Shown here piece after piece: positions 20,628 to 28,845 of a stretch of DNA of 40,711 bases. The number at the start of each line of letters is the position of its first letter. Position 1 is the first letter of the stretch. The stretch lies in assembly GCA_012519845.1 (NCBI GenBank), contig JAAYPK010000078.1, positions 1 to 40,711 on the forward strand. Reading direction: 5' to 3'. The DNA comes from Clostridiales bacterium (lineage in GTDB: Bacteria; Bacillota; Clostridia; Clostridiales; Clostridiaceae). The position numbers were made by a program, and so were the translations under genes. The notes below the pieces were generated by a model. That model saw only the letters and a program-made list of their open reading frames with translations, had not been told where the DNA came from and did no database searches.

Positions 20628-20906
20628 CTAACATATTTTTCTTTTTCTGTATATATTTAAAATAAAAAGCACTCCATTCGCGAAAGAATGGTTGTGCTTT
20701 TTCCCTTCAAATGCTAAAACATCTCCAGCAATATATGCTGATATAACAATTCCAAGTACATCATAATCATCATTAATCTCTTTATTTTCTTCACAACTAT
20801 TTATGTTAACTTCATTTCCTAATATACTTAACTTTTTAGCAACTTTATTTACTATGAACTTAGTGTTTCCCGTTCCACTAAAATAGTAGATTTGTATCCT
20901 ACTCAT
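20628..20906 (-). pseudogene. Truncated EFR1-type flavodoxin/ferrodoxin fragment
   Basis: The N-terminus is a clear flavodoxin FMN-loop: IQIYYFSGTGNTKFIVNKV, then DYDVLGIVISAYIAGDV. EFR1-family ferrodoxins continue for about 160 more residues with two ferredoxin cysteine clusters. Here similarity ends near residue 65, and the frame runs through a strong terminator hairpin (20664-20702) before stopping. The gene has lost its C-terminal two thirds. A second, even more decayed copy lies at 25440-25550, and both copies follow remnants of a histidine phosphatase gene. Confidence 0.75.
20664..20702 (-). terminator. Terminator inside the flavodoxin fragment
   Basis: AAAAAGCAC...GTGCTTTTT with inner CCATTC/GAATGG arms forms a strong stem around GCGAA. 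On the minus strand it is followed by a T-rich run. It probably ends the nucleosidase transcript, and its presence within the frame at 20628 confirms that frame is not an intact gene. Confidence 0.75.
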
Positions 20907-20924
20907 ATATCTTTTTTCTCCCAA

Positions 20925-21015
20925 TAACTTTTTATTTTTTTCAAGTATATACTAATATCCATGAGATACTATTAAGATAAATCAAGCTTACTTAAAATTT
21001 GCCGTGCCCTTTTTC
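20925..21015 (-). pseudogene. Remnant of a histidine phosphatase 3' end (left copy)
   Basis: Minus-strand sequence including AAGTAAGCTTGA and TTAATAGTATCTCATGGAT matches the last third of the histidine phosphatase pseudogene at 25581-26114, with internal gaps. It continues without a break into the flavodoxin fragment, as does the right copy. The first ~24 bp overlap the last codons and stop of the nucleosidase gene in another frame. Confidence 0.65.
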
Positions 21016-21723
21016 TTCTGCATATAATTCTCTTAATATACACTTAACTAAATTAGCTGATATTTGTGATGCTTTATCACAATTTTTCTCAAATTCTTCT
21101 ATGCCACTATGACTTGAAGTATCAGTAATTGTTCTTACTGCAATAAAGGGAATCTTATTAACATAGCAAACATGGGCAACACTTGCAGTCTCCATATCTA
21201 CACTTAAAGGTGCATACTTAGAATTAATTAATTCTCGTCTTTCATCTTCTATAAATGTTTCCCCAGTTATCATTCTTCCAAATACAATATTATACTTACT
21301 ATTTATATTGCTAATACTCTTTTTTGCCAAAAATAAAAGACTTTCATCTGCCTTAAAATAAATAGAATCAAGCCATGGATGGAATTCAGTTAAAATTTCC
21401 TCATCAACATCATAATAAGCAACTTCATTAGAAATTACTGTATCAAAAATATTAAGGCTATCATCCATACCACCAGCTGTTCCAGAGTTAATTATTATAT
21501 TACACCCATAAGTATCTATCAAAATTTGTGTTGCAATGGCTGCATTAACTTTACATACACCTGTAAACAAGGTAACAACATCTCTTCCTTCAATTTTTCC
21601 CTCATAAAACCTCAACATTGCTTTTTCTGTTATTATGCATTCTTCTATCATAGGTATAAAAGGAGCTACTTCACTATCACCTGCACATAAAATTCCTATC
21701 TTCATTGTCATTAAAACATACAC
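20992..21723 (-). CDS. mtnN: 5'-methylthioadenosine/S-adenosylhomocysteine nucleosidase
   Basis: Hydrolyses MTA and SAH to adenine plus the ribosyl product, in SAM recycling and the LuxS pathway. Family marks: KIGILCAG with catalytic-type Glu (SEVAPF), the NSGTAGGMDD ribose loop, the VDMETAS segment (VEMEGAA in relatives) carrying the substrate Glu, and RTITDTSS with the catalytic Asp. The start is the GTG at 21723: AGGAAGG sits 6-7 bases upstream and the stop of the CPBP gene directly precedes it. The C-terminal tail (YAEEKGHGKF) overlaps sequence homologous to a histidine phosphatase remnant, so the present 3' end was probably made by recombination. Confidence 0.88.
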   Translation of the reverse strand: MYVLMTMKIGILCAGDSEVAPFIPMIEECIITEKAMLRFYEGKIEGRDVVTLFTGVCKVNAAIATQILIDTYGCNIIINSGTAGGMDDSLNIFDTVISNEVAYYDVDEEILTEFHPWLDSIYFKADESLLFLAKKSISNINSKYNIVFGRMITGETFIEDERRELINSKYAPLSVDMETASVAHVCYVNKIPFIAVRTITDTSSHSGIEEFEKNCDKASQISANLVKCILRELYAEEKGHGKF

Positions 21724-22506
21724 TTATATTCCTTCCTGTATTATTTTCCTGATTGCAATTATTGCTACTATAATAAGCATAAATGCAGTTATCAAACCTG
21801 TTTCTCCTACAAAATATGCTTGTTTATTAGCACTGGTTAATGGTCCACATATCACTTGATCAATATAATTATGGCTTGCATGGAGTATAATAGCAGGCCA
21901 TATACTTTTTGATTTCAAACGTAAATAAGCCATTATGGCTGTCATTGCAACAACTTCAATGGTAAACATGGGAAGCTGATACCAAATACTTGTCCCTGTT
22001 TGATACAAACCTGCTATCATAAGAGGGAAATGCCATACAGCCCATATTAACCCACTTACCAAAATAGAAATCTTTACATTCCATATTTCAGTCATTTTAG
22101 GTAACAAAAATCCTCTCCATCCAATTTCTTCACCAGCTGCAGTCAATAAAGAAGAAGGAATTAGTAACAGTAATAATCCAATGGAGTTTGTATAGATTTC
22201 CCCAGTAAATGCTGTTTGATTTATAATCCAATAAAGTCCATATGAAAATCCCAAATAAATAATTGGAATAAATACACCTGCTAAAATATATTTTATTGAA
22301 CAACCACTCCATCCGAATAACTTTTCTTTTGGATAAAACTTAACTTTAACTATTAATGCTGCTACTGCTGGACACCACATCAGTATAGATGTCATTCCAG
22401 CTGCAGCATCACCACCACTTATTCTTATGTAATAGCATACACTGCTTAGTACTAGTGTAATTATTAAAAATACAACCACTGACTTTTTATTCTTCGTATC
22501 TTCCAC
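21724..22506 (-). CDS. CPBP-family intramembrane metalloprotease (CAAX/Abi type)
   Basis: An integral membrane protease with about seven to eight helices in 260 residues. The three Abi motifs are complete: AAGEEIGWRGFLLP (EExxxR, about 124-137), WAVWHFPL (FxxxH-type, about 156-163) and ILHASHNY (HxxxN/B, about 213-220). Members process prenylated or membrane peptides, or act in bacteriocin self-immunity; the substrate here is unknown. The start is GTG with GGAAGGAG about 8 bases upstream. Its stop abuts the GTG of the nucleosidase gene, forming a two-gene operon. Confidence 0.88.
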   Translation of the reverse strand: MEDTKNKKSVVVFLIITLVLSSVCYYIRISGGDAAAGMTSILMWCPAVAALIVKVKFYPKEKLFGWSGCSIKYILAGVFIPIIYLGFSYGLYWIINQTAFTGEIYTNSIGLLLLLIPSSLLTAAGEEIGWRGFLLPKMTEIWNVKISILVSGLIWAVWHFPLMIAGLYQTGTSIWYQLPMFTIEVVAMTAIMAYLRLKSKSIWPAIILHASHNYIDQVICGPLTSANKQAYFVGETGLITAFMLIIVAIIAIRKIIQEGI

Positions 22507-22776
22507 TTTTCTTCTCCTTCCTATTATGTGAATAACCTTTATATTTTAAAATAATTACCAATAATTATAGCACAAGCAATACCTTTTTAATATATTATCT
22601 CTAAATAGTTCAATTGAATATGGCTTGAAATATAATTTTCAAAAAATTGATTCCTGTAACAAAAAGAAGCAAATTATTTTCATTTTAGATATAAAAAAAC
22701 ATTAAGTTGCTTTTCATAATTTAATTCTTTATATATGTTTGTGACATAATTACAGAAAATATTTCCACCAAGATAT

Positions 22777-22791
22777 ATACTTAGTAAGTAT
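22777..22791. promoter_or_regulatory. Operator-like palindrome in the 22507-22831 spacer
   Basis: ATACTTAGTAAGTAT is a perfect 7-1-7 dyad of the kind bound by TetR/MarR-family repressors. It lies 41-55 bp upstream of the NapH-like gene and overlaps a weak promoter candidate (TTACAG, 18-bp gap, TATATA). The 325-bp spacer between the divergent CPBP and NapH-like genes shows nothing else I can support. Confidence 0.5.
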
Positions 22792-22831
22792 TGGAATTTA
22801 AAATACAAATAAGAAAAGCTGGAGGGACTCT

Positions 22832-23464
22832 ATGTTTTCAAAGTTTTATAAAAAATATGGATATTCTATTCTTTTATTTTTTCTAGTAGCATCTCTATTC
22901 GATAGGAGACTTGGAATCGTTGCAGTGATATGTATGATTGCTCCAATTGCATTCGCTTTTATTGGAAAAGGTCGCTACTGGTGTGGTAATTATTGTCCAA
23001 GAGGAAATTTCTATGATCATGTAGTATCAAAATTTTCCCCCAAAAAGAAAATTCCTAACTTCTTAAAAAGCATGTGGTTACGCCTCTTCATGGTTTCATT
23101 TATCATGTTTAACTTCATTATTGGTATCTATAAAAACTGGGGAAATCTTGCTGGTATGGGTATGGTATTCTATCGTATCATAGTAATTACAACCATTATT
23201 GGAATTGTGCTTGGACTCTTATATCATCAACGTTCCTGGTGTAACTTTTGTCCTATGGGTACACTCTCTTATCTAGTTGCTAAATACAAAGGACGTAAAA
23301 TACATCTTAATGTAAAAAGTTCTTGTGTAAGCTGTAACTTATGTGCAAAGACATGTCCTATGGGCATTTCCCCAAAAGATTACAAAAATACACAAGTTAC
23401 AGATTCAGACTGTATTTTCTGTAAACAATGTATATATAAATGCCCGAAACATTCTATTCACTAA
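22832..23464 (+). CDS. NapH-like membrane ferredoxin (4Fe-4S binding protein)
   Basis: A 210-residue electron-transfer protein. Around four hydrophobic segments in the first 150 residues carry the two membrane CxxxCP motifs of the NapH/RnfE-like group (WCGNYCPRG and WCNFCPMG). The C-terminal 50 residues hold two [4Fe-4S] clusters: CVSCNLCAKTCPMG and CIFCKQCIYKCPKH. It probably passes electrons from a quinol or ferredoxin to an unknown partner; none is encoded next to it. GGAGGG lies 6 bases before the ATG. It is a single plus-strand gene closed by a bidirectional terminator. Confidence 0.88.
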   Translation: MFSKFYKKYGYSILLFFLVASLFDRRLGIVAVICMIAPIAFAFIGKGRYWCGNYCPRGNFYDHVVSKFSPKKKIPNFLKSMWLRLFMVSFIMFNFIIGIYKNWGNLAGMGMVFYRIIVITTIIGIVLGLLYHQRSWCNFCPMGTLSYLVAKYKGRKIHLNVKSSCVSCNLCAKTCPMGISPKDYKNTQVTDSDCIFCKQCIYKCPKHSIH

Positions 23465-23483
23465 AAATAGCAATAAATTTGGA

Positions 23484-23537
23484 AAAACCTCACTTATTTC
23501 TGATACCTTTCTTAGTATCGTTATTAAGTGAGGTTTT
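23484..23537. terminator. Bidirectional terminator
   Basis: AAAACCTCACTTA (23484-23496) pairs perfectly with TAAGTGAGGTTTT (23525-23537), and an inner GATAC/GTATC stem extends it. It lies between the convergent NapH-like and AraC genes and can serve both. Confidence 0.85.
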
Positions 23538-23575
23538 AACATTTTATCTTATGTATATATTCTATATAATTATAT

Positions 23576-24613
23576 TTATAACAATTTTTTGTATTCACTT
23601 ATACTTTTCCCTGTCCATACTGTAAATGCCCTAAGAAAAGAATTTAGCTCCTGATATCCAAGTAAATATGCTATATCAATTGTTGACATATCAGTGTTAT
23701 TTATATAATTAATAGCTAACATTTCACGTGTATTATTTAACTGTTTTTGAAAAGTTGTACCCTCATCTGAAAGTTTACGTTGTAATGTCCGCTTTGAAAC
23801 TCCAAGTTTTAAAGCTACATCATCTATTCCAAACATTCCTCCAGGTAGAAGCTCTGTCAATGCAGTCCTTACACGTGCTCCCATAGAAGTATCCACATCA
23901 AGCTCTGATAATCTTTTTGCTAGCTCCGGTTTAAAATAATTCCACATAGATTCATCATAACTAATGAAAGGTTTTTGAAGGTCCTCCATATGGTATGATA
24001 TTATGTTTCTTTCTCCTTTTTCTACACTTATACCTAAAAATGATTCAAAAGCTTTTGTTTTAACTGGTGTTCTCATTTCTACCTTTGCTGGTATTATTAC
24101 TTCTTTTGTAGCTCTTCTAATAATTTCAGTCAAGAAAACAAACTCTGTTTCCAAAAGGAACTGTGGTAATTCATAATTTCCATCCTCTGTTGTATATTCA
24201 ACAGACATAATACCATCCTTTTCTACTAAAAGCATTACCATTGGACCAATTAGTTTCTTATACTTTAAAAGTCTTTCTAAACATCTAACTCCATTCTTAC
24301 TACAATAAGCTGCAAAGATAGGTGGTGAAAAACATTCAATATTATCCATACTTGCCATCTTAACTGGCACCTCTGAATTTTCAATAAAACCACCCACTAC
24401 CTCCATAAACTTAAAATACTCTTTCTGTGACATAGTAAGGGACTTTCTACAAAATAAATCTTCTGGTAACTCTGCTTTTCTTAATACTTCTTCCATGTTA
24501 ATTCCGTAATGTTTAAATAAATAAACATATTTTCCTTCCAGTATAAACCTTCTCAAAATATCACATCCAATATTATTTTTTTGCACTTCCTGAAAGCTGT
24601 TGACTATATACAA
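23576..24613 (-). CDS. AraC-family regulator with Arabinose_bd-type N-terminal domain (OruR-like)
   Basis: The N-terminal two thirds resemble the PF12625 sensing domain of OruR/ArgR/VqsM-type regulators (PVKMASMDNIECFSPPIFAAYC, YELPQFLLETEFVFL). The C-terminal ~100 residues are an AraC DNA-binding domain: DVALKLGVSKRTLQRKLSDEG, then MSTIDIAYLLGYQELNSFLRAF and the WTGKSISEYK end. The frame opens with a TTG overlapping the SDR gene by 41 bp and has no good ribosome site. The true start is uncertain and may be a later TTG or ATT around residues 15-20. Coupling to the SDR suggests it senses that enzyme's substrate or product. Confidence 0.82.
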   Translation of the reverse strand: MYIVNSFQEVQKNNIGCDILRRFILEGKYVYLFKHYGINMEEVLRKAELPEDLFCRKSLTMSQKEYFKFMEVVGGFIENSEVPVKMASMDNIECFSPPIFAAYCSKNGVRCLERLLKYKKLIGPMVMLLVEKDGIMSVEYTTEDGNYELPQFLLETEFVFLTEIIRRATKEVIIPAKVEMRTPVKTKAFESFLGISVEKGERNIISYHMEDLQKPFISYDESMWNYFKPELAKRLSELDVDTSMGARVRTALTELLPGGMFGIDDVALKLGVSKRTLQRKLSDEGTTFQKQLNNTREMLAINYINNTDMSTIDIAYLLGYQELNSFLRAFTVWTGKSISEYKKLL

Positions 24614-25370
24614 AATCCAACATTGCTTTTTTAGGCATTATTGGTGCAAGAGACATAAATATTTTTTGCCATCCTGGTAATCCTGATATTACATTTAATT
24701 TACCAGATAACATTCCATTATAACCATCTCTCGCAACAGCATCAGGCGAAACAGCATTAGAAAATAATTTTGTATCTTGTAATCCTCCTGTTTTAGCAAA
24801 TCCTGTTTCCATTGCTCCTGGCATTAATGCTGTAACAGTAACTCCAGTTCCTTTTAATTCTCTCCAAAGTGAATTAGACCAACTTGTAACATATGCCTTT
24901 GTTGCATAATAAACTGCTTGTAGTGGTCCTGGCATTATTGCTGCTGTAGAAGATACATTTAATACTTTACCACTACCACGCTTAACAAATTCAGGAAGAA
25001 ACAACTTACAAAGTCTTGTTGGTGCTTCAATATTAACTGCTATCATAGACATATCCTGTAACATATCTCTATCCCTTGTAAAATCACCTTGTCCACCAAA
25101 ACCAGCATTATTTATTAAATAATCAACTGTCCATCCATTTTCTCTACATGTGTCATATATTTTTTCTGCAGCACCTAACTTAGCTAAATCCACTGCTATT
25201 GTATGAACTATCACTTGATAGTTCTTTTCAATTTCTTTCTTTTGCTCATCTAGTTTTGATTGATTTCTTCCTACCAGAATTAATTCTCCACCCTTAGATG
25301 CATGAATATTAGCAAGACAAGTTCCAAGACCTCCGTAAGATCCTGTAATTAATGCTACTTTATTTTTCAT
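24573..25370 (-). CDS. Short-chain dehydrogenase/reductase (SDR)
   Basis: A classical NAD(P)-dependent SDR. The cofactor motif is TGSYGGLG (about 9-16), with NNAGFGG, catalytic Ser in NVSSTAA, and YYATKAY giving the YxxxK pair. Asp near VHTIAVDLAK binds adenine. The long C-terminal tail is typical of DltE/YqjQ-type SDRs that act on ketones or acyl groups. The start is set at ATG 25370 (GGGG 9 bases upstream); the ATG at 25385 with GGAAAG is a fair alternative. It overlaps the downstream AraC gene, implying one transcript. Confidence 0.87.
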   Translation of the reverse strand: MKNKVALITGSYGGLGTCLANIHASKGGELILVGRNQSKLDEQKKEIEKNYQVIVHTIAVDLAKLGAAEKIYDTCRENGWTVDYLINNAGFGGQGDFTRDRDMLQDMSMIAVNIEAPTRLCKLFLPEFVKRGSGKVLNVSSTAAIMPGPLQAVYYATKAYVTSWSNSLWRELKGTGVTVTALMPGAMETGFAKTGGLQDTKLFSNAVSPDAVARDGYNGMLSGKLNVISGLPGWQKIFMSLAPIMPKKAMLDFVYSQQLSGSAKK

Positions 25371-25439
25371 AATTACATACCCCATTTATACTTTCCAATT
25401 AACTTATAGTAATAATATACCCAAATAGCATTTTAATAT

Positions 25440-25550
25440 GAACATCATTGCGCGCCAAATTATCATTAACTTGTGCCATATATCCTGATGTAACAATACC
25501 AAATAAATATATACCATCATTCTTAGGAAGTAAATTTGTATTCTACTCAT
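25440..25550 (-). pseudogene. Heavily decayed flavodoxin remnant (right copy)
   Basis: ATGAGTAGAATACAAATTTA at the start matches the opening of the fragment at 20906 with two base changes. After a deletion removing the FMN loop, a +frame segment reads LFGIVTSGYMAQV, parallel to VLGIVISAYIAGDV in the left copy. No usable reading frame remains. Its 5' side joins the histidine phosphatase pseudogene with the same spacing as in the left copy. Confidence 0.6.
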
Positions 25551-25580
25551 ATATTTTATTTTCCAATTAACTTTCTACTA

Positions 25581-26114
25581 TTATTTTTGAAGTACATACA
25601 AATACCCATTTTTCATTTTCCTAGGTATGTTCCCTTTAAAACCTAATGATCTCAATTCATTAATTAATGTTATTAAGAAAAATCCATGAGATACTATTAA
25701 TATATTTTCATCACTATTTAAGTCAAGCTTACTTAAAAATTCCTTTGCTCTTTTTCTCGTATATGTTGCTGTTTCTAATTGTGAAACATGGTTTAACTTC
25801 CATGCAATTCTTTAGGAAATGCTCCATAAAAAACTAGGTATCTTTAACTGTGATTTTTTAACTGGATACATTTTCACTTCTCTTAATAAATCCGTAATTT
25901 CTGACTCTTTATCATAAATACTCTTTGCTGTTATTACAGCTCTCTTTAAATCACTACAATAACATTTATCCCATATGCTATACTCTAAATCAATTTTATT
26001 TTCTATAACTGAGGAATTATCATAATTAGTAACATACTCCTCAAAATCACTAGAACTCATCATTCTCTTAGCCTTATAATCAACTTTAAAATGTCGTACT
26101 AACCCAATTCTCAT
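25581..26114 (-). pseudogene. Histidine phosphatase (phosphoglycerate mutase-like) broken by an in-frame stop
   Basis: The first 100 codons encode MRIGLVRHFKVDYKAK (phosphohistidine motif), the DLEYSIWDKCYCSDLKRA region with the second-helix pattern, and end at TAA (25812-25814). In the same frame the sequence then continues for 76 codons: RIAWKLNHVSQLET, DENILIVSHGFFLITLINE with the second catalytic His, and NGYLYVLQK before a proper stop. A single nonsense codon therefore splits an otherwise complete 177-codon gene. It could be a recent inactivation or a sequencing error. No ribosome site precedes the second half, so restart is unlikely. Confidence 0.8.
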
Positions 26115-26401
26115 TTTACCCCTCCCAAAAATCTAACCTTTATAATTAATATAACACAATATAATATGAACAAAAATTATAAGCTCCTTCTATATGTAAA
26201 AATCCTTTAAATTATTTTGCTCATTTTATAAAATTCCTCAATAGTATCTCCGTTACCTCTAACTATTTATGAGGGGTAATTGCAATGTTAACTATATGAA
26301 AATCTCCATTCTGATATTTTTAAGCCTTCCTTCTATAAATCTAGCTTTCAGTAATATGTTTTATACTCACTCTTCTAATATCAGCTACAAATGCATCATT
26401 T
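26115..26401 (-). other. Spacer with a possible decayed coding remnant
   Basis: Nothing intact lies here. One minus-strand frame from about 26390 to 26220 reads protein-like pieces (AFVADIRRVSIKHITES, KYQNGDFHIVNIAITPHK, LEVTEI) interrupted by four stops, suggesting an old unidentified pseudogene. I cannot name the parent family. Confidence 0.25.
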
Positions 26402-27145
26402 TTATTCCCATTTAAAACACTTAATTGCAACTATTGAACAAATAGCAGTTATTATTAACATAATAACTATTGGTATTATTATATTCTCAACAGATTGTCC
26501 TAAAATTGCTGATTTTAGTATTTTTATTCCTTGTGTAAGTGGCAATACATCTACTATGTTTTTCATTATATTTGGCATAACCTCATATGGTATTGTTGCC
26601 CCTGAAAAAATAAGCATAGGAAAATATAGCGCACTTGCTATAACTCCTGCAGTTTTTGAATCCTTTGATATACCACCAACCATAATTCCAATACTAAACA
26701 TTGAAATCATTACAAGTAGCCATCCTAAAATAAAGTTTAAAATACTTCCTTGAATATTAAATTTAAAGAAAAGTTTAGCTACTAGAAATAATGAAATCAT
26801 AGATACTAAAGAGTATAAAGCATAAATAGTAACTTGTACTAGTAATATAACTATTGAATCAACAGGTGTTACTTTAAATCGCTTTAAAATATGCTTACTT
26901 CTATAATCTGAAACTACTAAAGGTAAACCCATAACTCCTCCAGCACAAATTGCAATAGATGTTATTGCTCCAAATGATTGCTCTAAAAATGTGTAATTTG
27001 CACCTTCGAAAGCAGCCTTACTTCCATAAATAACTCCTATTGCTACAAGTACAACTATAGGCATACATATAGCAAATATGAACATGTCCATTCCTCTTAA
27101 TGATAACTTCAACTCTGTTTTTAACATTGTAATAAACGACTTCAT
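26402..27145 (-). CDS. ABC-2 type exporter permease
   Basis: A 247-residue membrane protein with six helices: a short cytoplasmic N-terminus (MKSFITMLKTELKLSLRG), the first helix at ~20-42, and the typical ABC-2 block FSGATIPYEVMPNIMKNIVDVLPLT (given by its parts FSGATIP and DVLPLT) before the last helix. Substrate unknown; drug or lantibiotic export is common for such pairs. It lies 1 bp downstream of the ATPase gene with GGAGG before the ATG. Confidence 0.87.
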   Translation of the reverse strand: MKSFITMLKTELKLSLRGMDMFIFAICMPIVVLVAIGVIYGSKAAFEGANYTFLEQSFGAITSIAICAGGVMGLPLVVSDYRSKHILKRFKVTPVDSIVILLVQVTIYALYSLVSMISLFLVAKLFFKFNIQGSILNFILGWLLVMISMFSIGIMVGGISKDSKTAGVIASALYFPMLIFSGATIPYEVMPNIMKNIVDVLPLTQGIKILKSAILGQSVENIIIPIVIMLIITAICSIVAIKCFKWE

Positions 27146-27146
27146 A

Positions 27147-27866
27147 TTACATTACCTCCTTATCAGTGTACCAAAGATATGCATCTTCTAATTTTTCATA
27201 AGGACTTGCTTTAATAGCCTCTTTAACTGTTCCCTGAAATACTACCTTGCCTTTTTTTAGAATACAAATAATATCACATAATACTTCTACCTCATCCATG
27301 AAATGTGAAGTTAACATAATTGTTAAACCTTTTTCCTTTAGGTCTTTTAATATTTGCCATACATCTCTTCTTGCTCTTGCATCAAGTCCAGTTGTAAGCT
27401 CATCTAAAAATACTACTTCCGGATTAGGAATAAGTGCAAGTATAATGAACAGTCTTTGCTTTTCTCCTCCTGACAGCTCCTTTACTAAAGTTTTACTTTT
27501 TTCTTCAATTCCGAACCTTTGTAATAGCTCCTTATAATTAGCTGGATTTTTATAAAGTGATGCTGTCACTTCACAAAGTTCTTCAACTCGTATATTTTCT
27601 TGATAATTAGCTTCTTGAAACTGAACCCCAACCTTTTCAAATAACTCTTTACGATTAGATATTGGATTTAATCCTAGTATTGAAACTCCCCCCTTATCTA
27701 TTTTTTTAGTTCCAAGTATACATTCAATACTTGTACTCTTCCCTGCTCCATTAGCTCCAAGTAACCCAAATACAGTTCCTTTTTTTACTGCAAAGCTTAA
27801 GTTATCTACCGCTACACAACTTTCATAGCTTTTTGATAGTTTTTCTACCTTAATTACATAATCCAT
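27147..27866 (-). CDS. ABC exporter ATPase
   Basis: A CcmA-type ATPase: Walker A GANGAGKST (about 37-45), Q-loop VGVQFQEA, signature LSGGEKQRL, Walker B VVFLDELTTGLD and the switch LTSHFMDEVE. The Walker B extension has DELT where most relatives have DEPT; the catalytic Glu is kept. It pairs with the ABC-2 permease. GGAGG lies 8-9 bases before the ATG. It follows the MerR gene after a terminator-like hairpin at 27902-27925. Confidence 0.9.
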   Translation of the reverse strand: MDYVIKVEKLSKSYESCVAVDNLSFAVKKGTVFGLLGANGAGKSTSIECILGTKKIDKGGVSILGLNPISNRKELFEKVGVQFQEANYQENIRVEELCEVTASLYKNPANYKELLQRFGIEEKSKTLVKELSGGEKQRLFIILALIPNPEVVFLDELTTGLDARARRDVWQILKDLKEKGLTIMLTSHFMDEVEVLCDIICILKKGKVVFQGTVKEAIKASPYEKLEDAYLWYTDKEVM

Positions 27867-27901
27867 TTTTATATCCTCCTTTTATTTGATGTAAAAATAA
27901 T

Positions 27902-27925
27902 AACACCAAACAAAAGTCTGGTGTT
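27902..27925 (-). terminator. Terminator or attenuator between MerR and ABC genes
   Basis: On the minus strand AACACCAGAC pairs with GTTTGGTGTT (10 bp, one G-T pair) around TTTT, followed by ATTATTTTT. The MerR stop codon begins inside the stem. As the ABC genes start 36 bp further on and show no obvious promoter, partial read-through is likely. Confidence 0.7.
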
Positions 27926-28682
27926 AAAGTGGAGGGTTTGAATATTTTCTTTTCATTTCATATAACATTTCTAATATCTCCTCAGCATTTTGGATAGCTA
28001 AATTTAAAGAAATTATAAGCTTATCACATACTGAAATAATATCTTCATTTTCATTAGGTGAATTTAACGCCTCATTAATATCTGCTTCATTATGCTCTGA
28101 TAATTTATTAAGCATTCTAAGTATAGCAGAAAGAGAGTAATTACCACATTTGAGAGAGCGAATAACCTTTAAGCGTTGGATATCTTCATAAGTGTAAATC
28201 CTATATCCATTTTGCTTTCTCTTAATATTTACCAATCCATTCATCTCCCAGTTACGAAGAGTATCCATAGATATTCCAAGCAATTCTGAAACTTCTTTGC
28301 GCTTTAAATTAAAGTCTTTTTCATAATTTAATCTATCCATTAATTTACCTGCAATATCTACAGCCTCATTAGCATTATCAATCTCTTTTTTAATAGCTTT
28401 AATATACTCCTTAGTTAATACAATAGCTCCATCAAAGTCTTGTTTAGCTACTATTTTAACAATAGCTATCGCCTTTTTTCTTAATCCATTTTGCAGAACT
28501 TCAACTTCAAAAACCTTACGTGCTAACTTAAGCTGATATATATGTAAATCTGTAAATACACGATACCCATTGTCTTTTCTAATAGGCTTTGATATTAATT
28601 CTAAATCCTCATACATACGTACAGTATTTGAATGTATTCCTATCAATTTAGCTACTTCACTTGTTTTATAAGTTTTATCCAT
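27924..28682 (-). CDS. Tandem MerR-type regulator
   Basis: The protein has two MerR helix-turn-helix domains in one chain: TSEVAKLIGIHSNTVRMYEDLELI (residues ~6-29, seen as TSEVAKLIGIHSNTVR and MYEDLEL) and KEVSELLGISMDTLRNWEMNGLV about 120 residues later, each followed by the wing (NGYRVFTDLHIYQL; NGYRIYTYEDIQRL). A C-terminal helical tail completes it. Most MerR proteins dimerise to get two domains, so a tandem monomer may bind as one unit. The start is ATG 28682 with GAGG upstream. It is expected to control the downstream ABC exporter in response to a drug-like ligand (inference). Confidence 0.85.
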   Translation of the reverse strand: MDKTYKTSEVAKLIGIHSNTVRMYEDLELISKPIRKDNGYRVFTDLHIYQLKLARKVFEVEVLQNGLRKKAIAIVKIVAKQDFDGAIVLTKEYIKAIKKEIDNANEAVDIAGKLMDRLNYEKDFNLKRKEVSELLGISMDTLRNWEMNGLVNIKRKQNGYRIYTYEDIQRLKVIRSLKCGNYSLSAILRMLNKLSEHNEADINEALNSPNENEDIISVCDKLIISLNLAIQNAEEILEMLYEMKRKYSNPPL

Positions 28683-28845
28683 AGACCTCACTTCCCTTAT
28701 AATCATTTTGATGTTATTTCATCTTTATTGTTATAATATATAATTCCATTTTTTATATTATATATTAATATAGATTTCTATAAAAAATAACTGTAAAAAT
28801 TATTTATTGCATAAACTTACAGACAATTTATAATTTGAAATATTA

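Noticed and set aside
27147..27866. Inactive ABC ATPase because Walker B reads DELT rather than DEPT
   Set aside because: The catalytic Glu and all other motifs are intact; the Pro is not essential.
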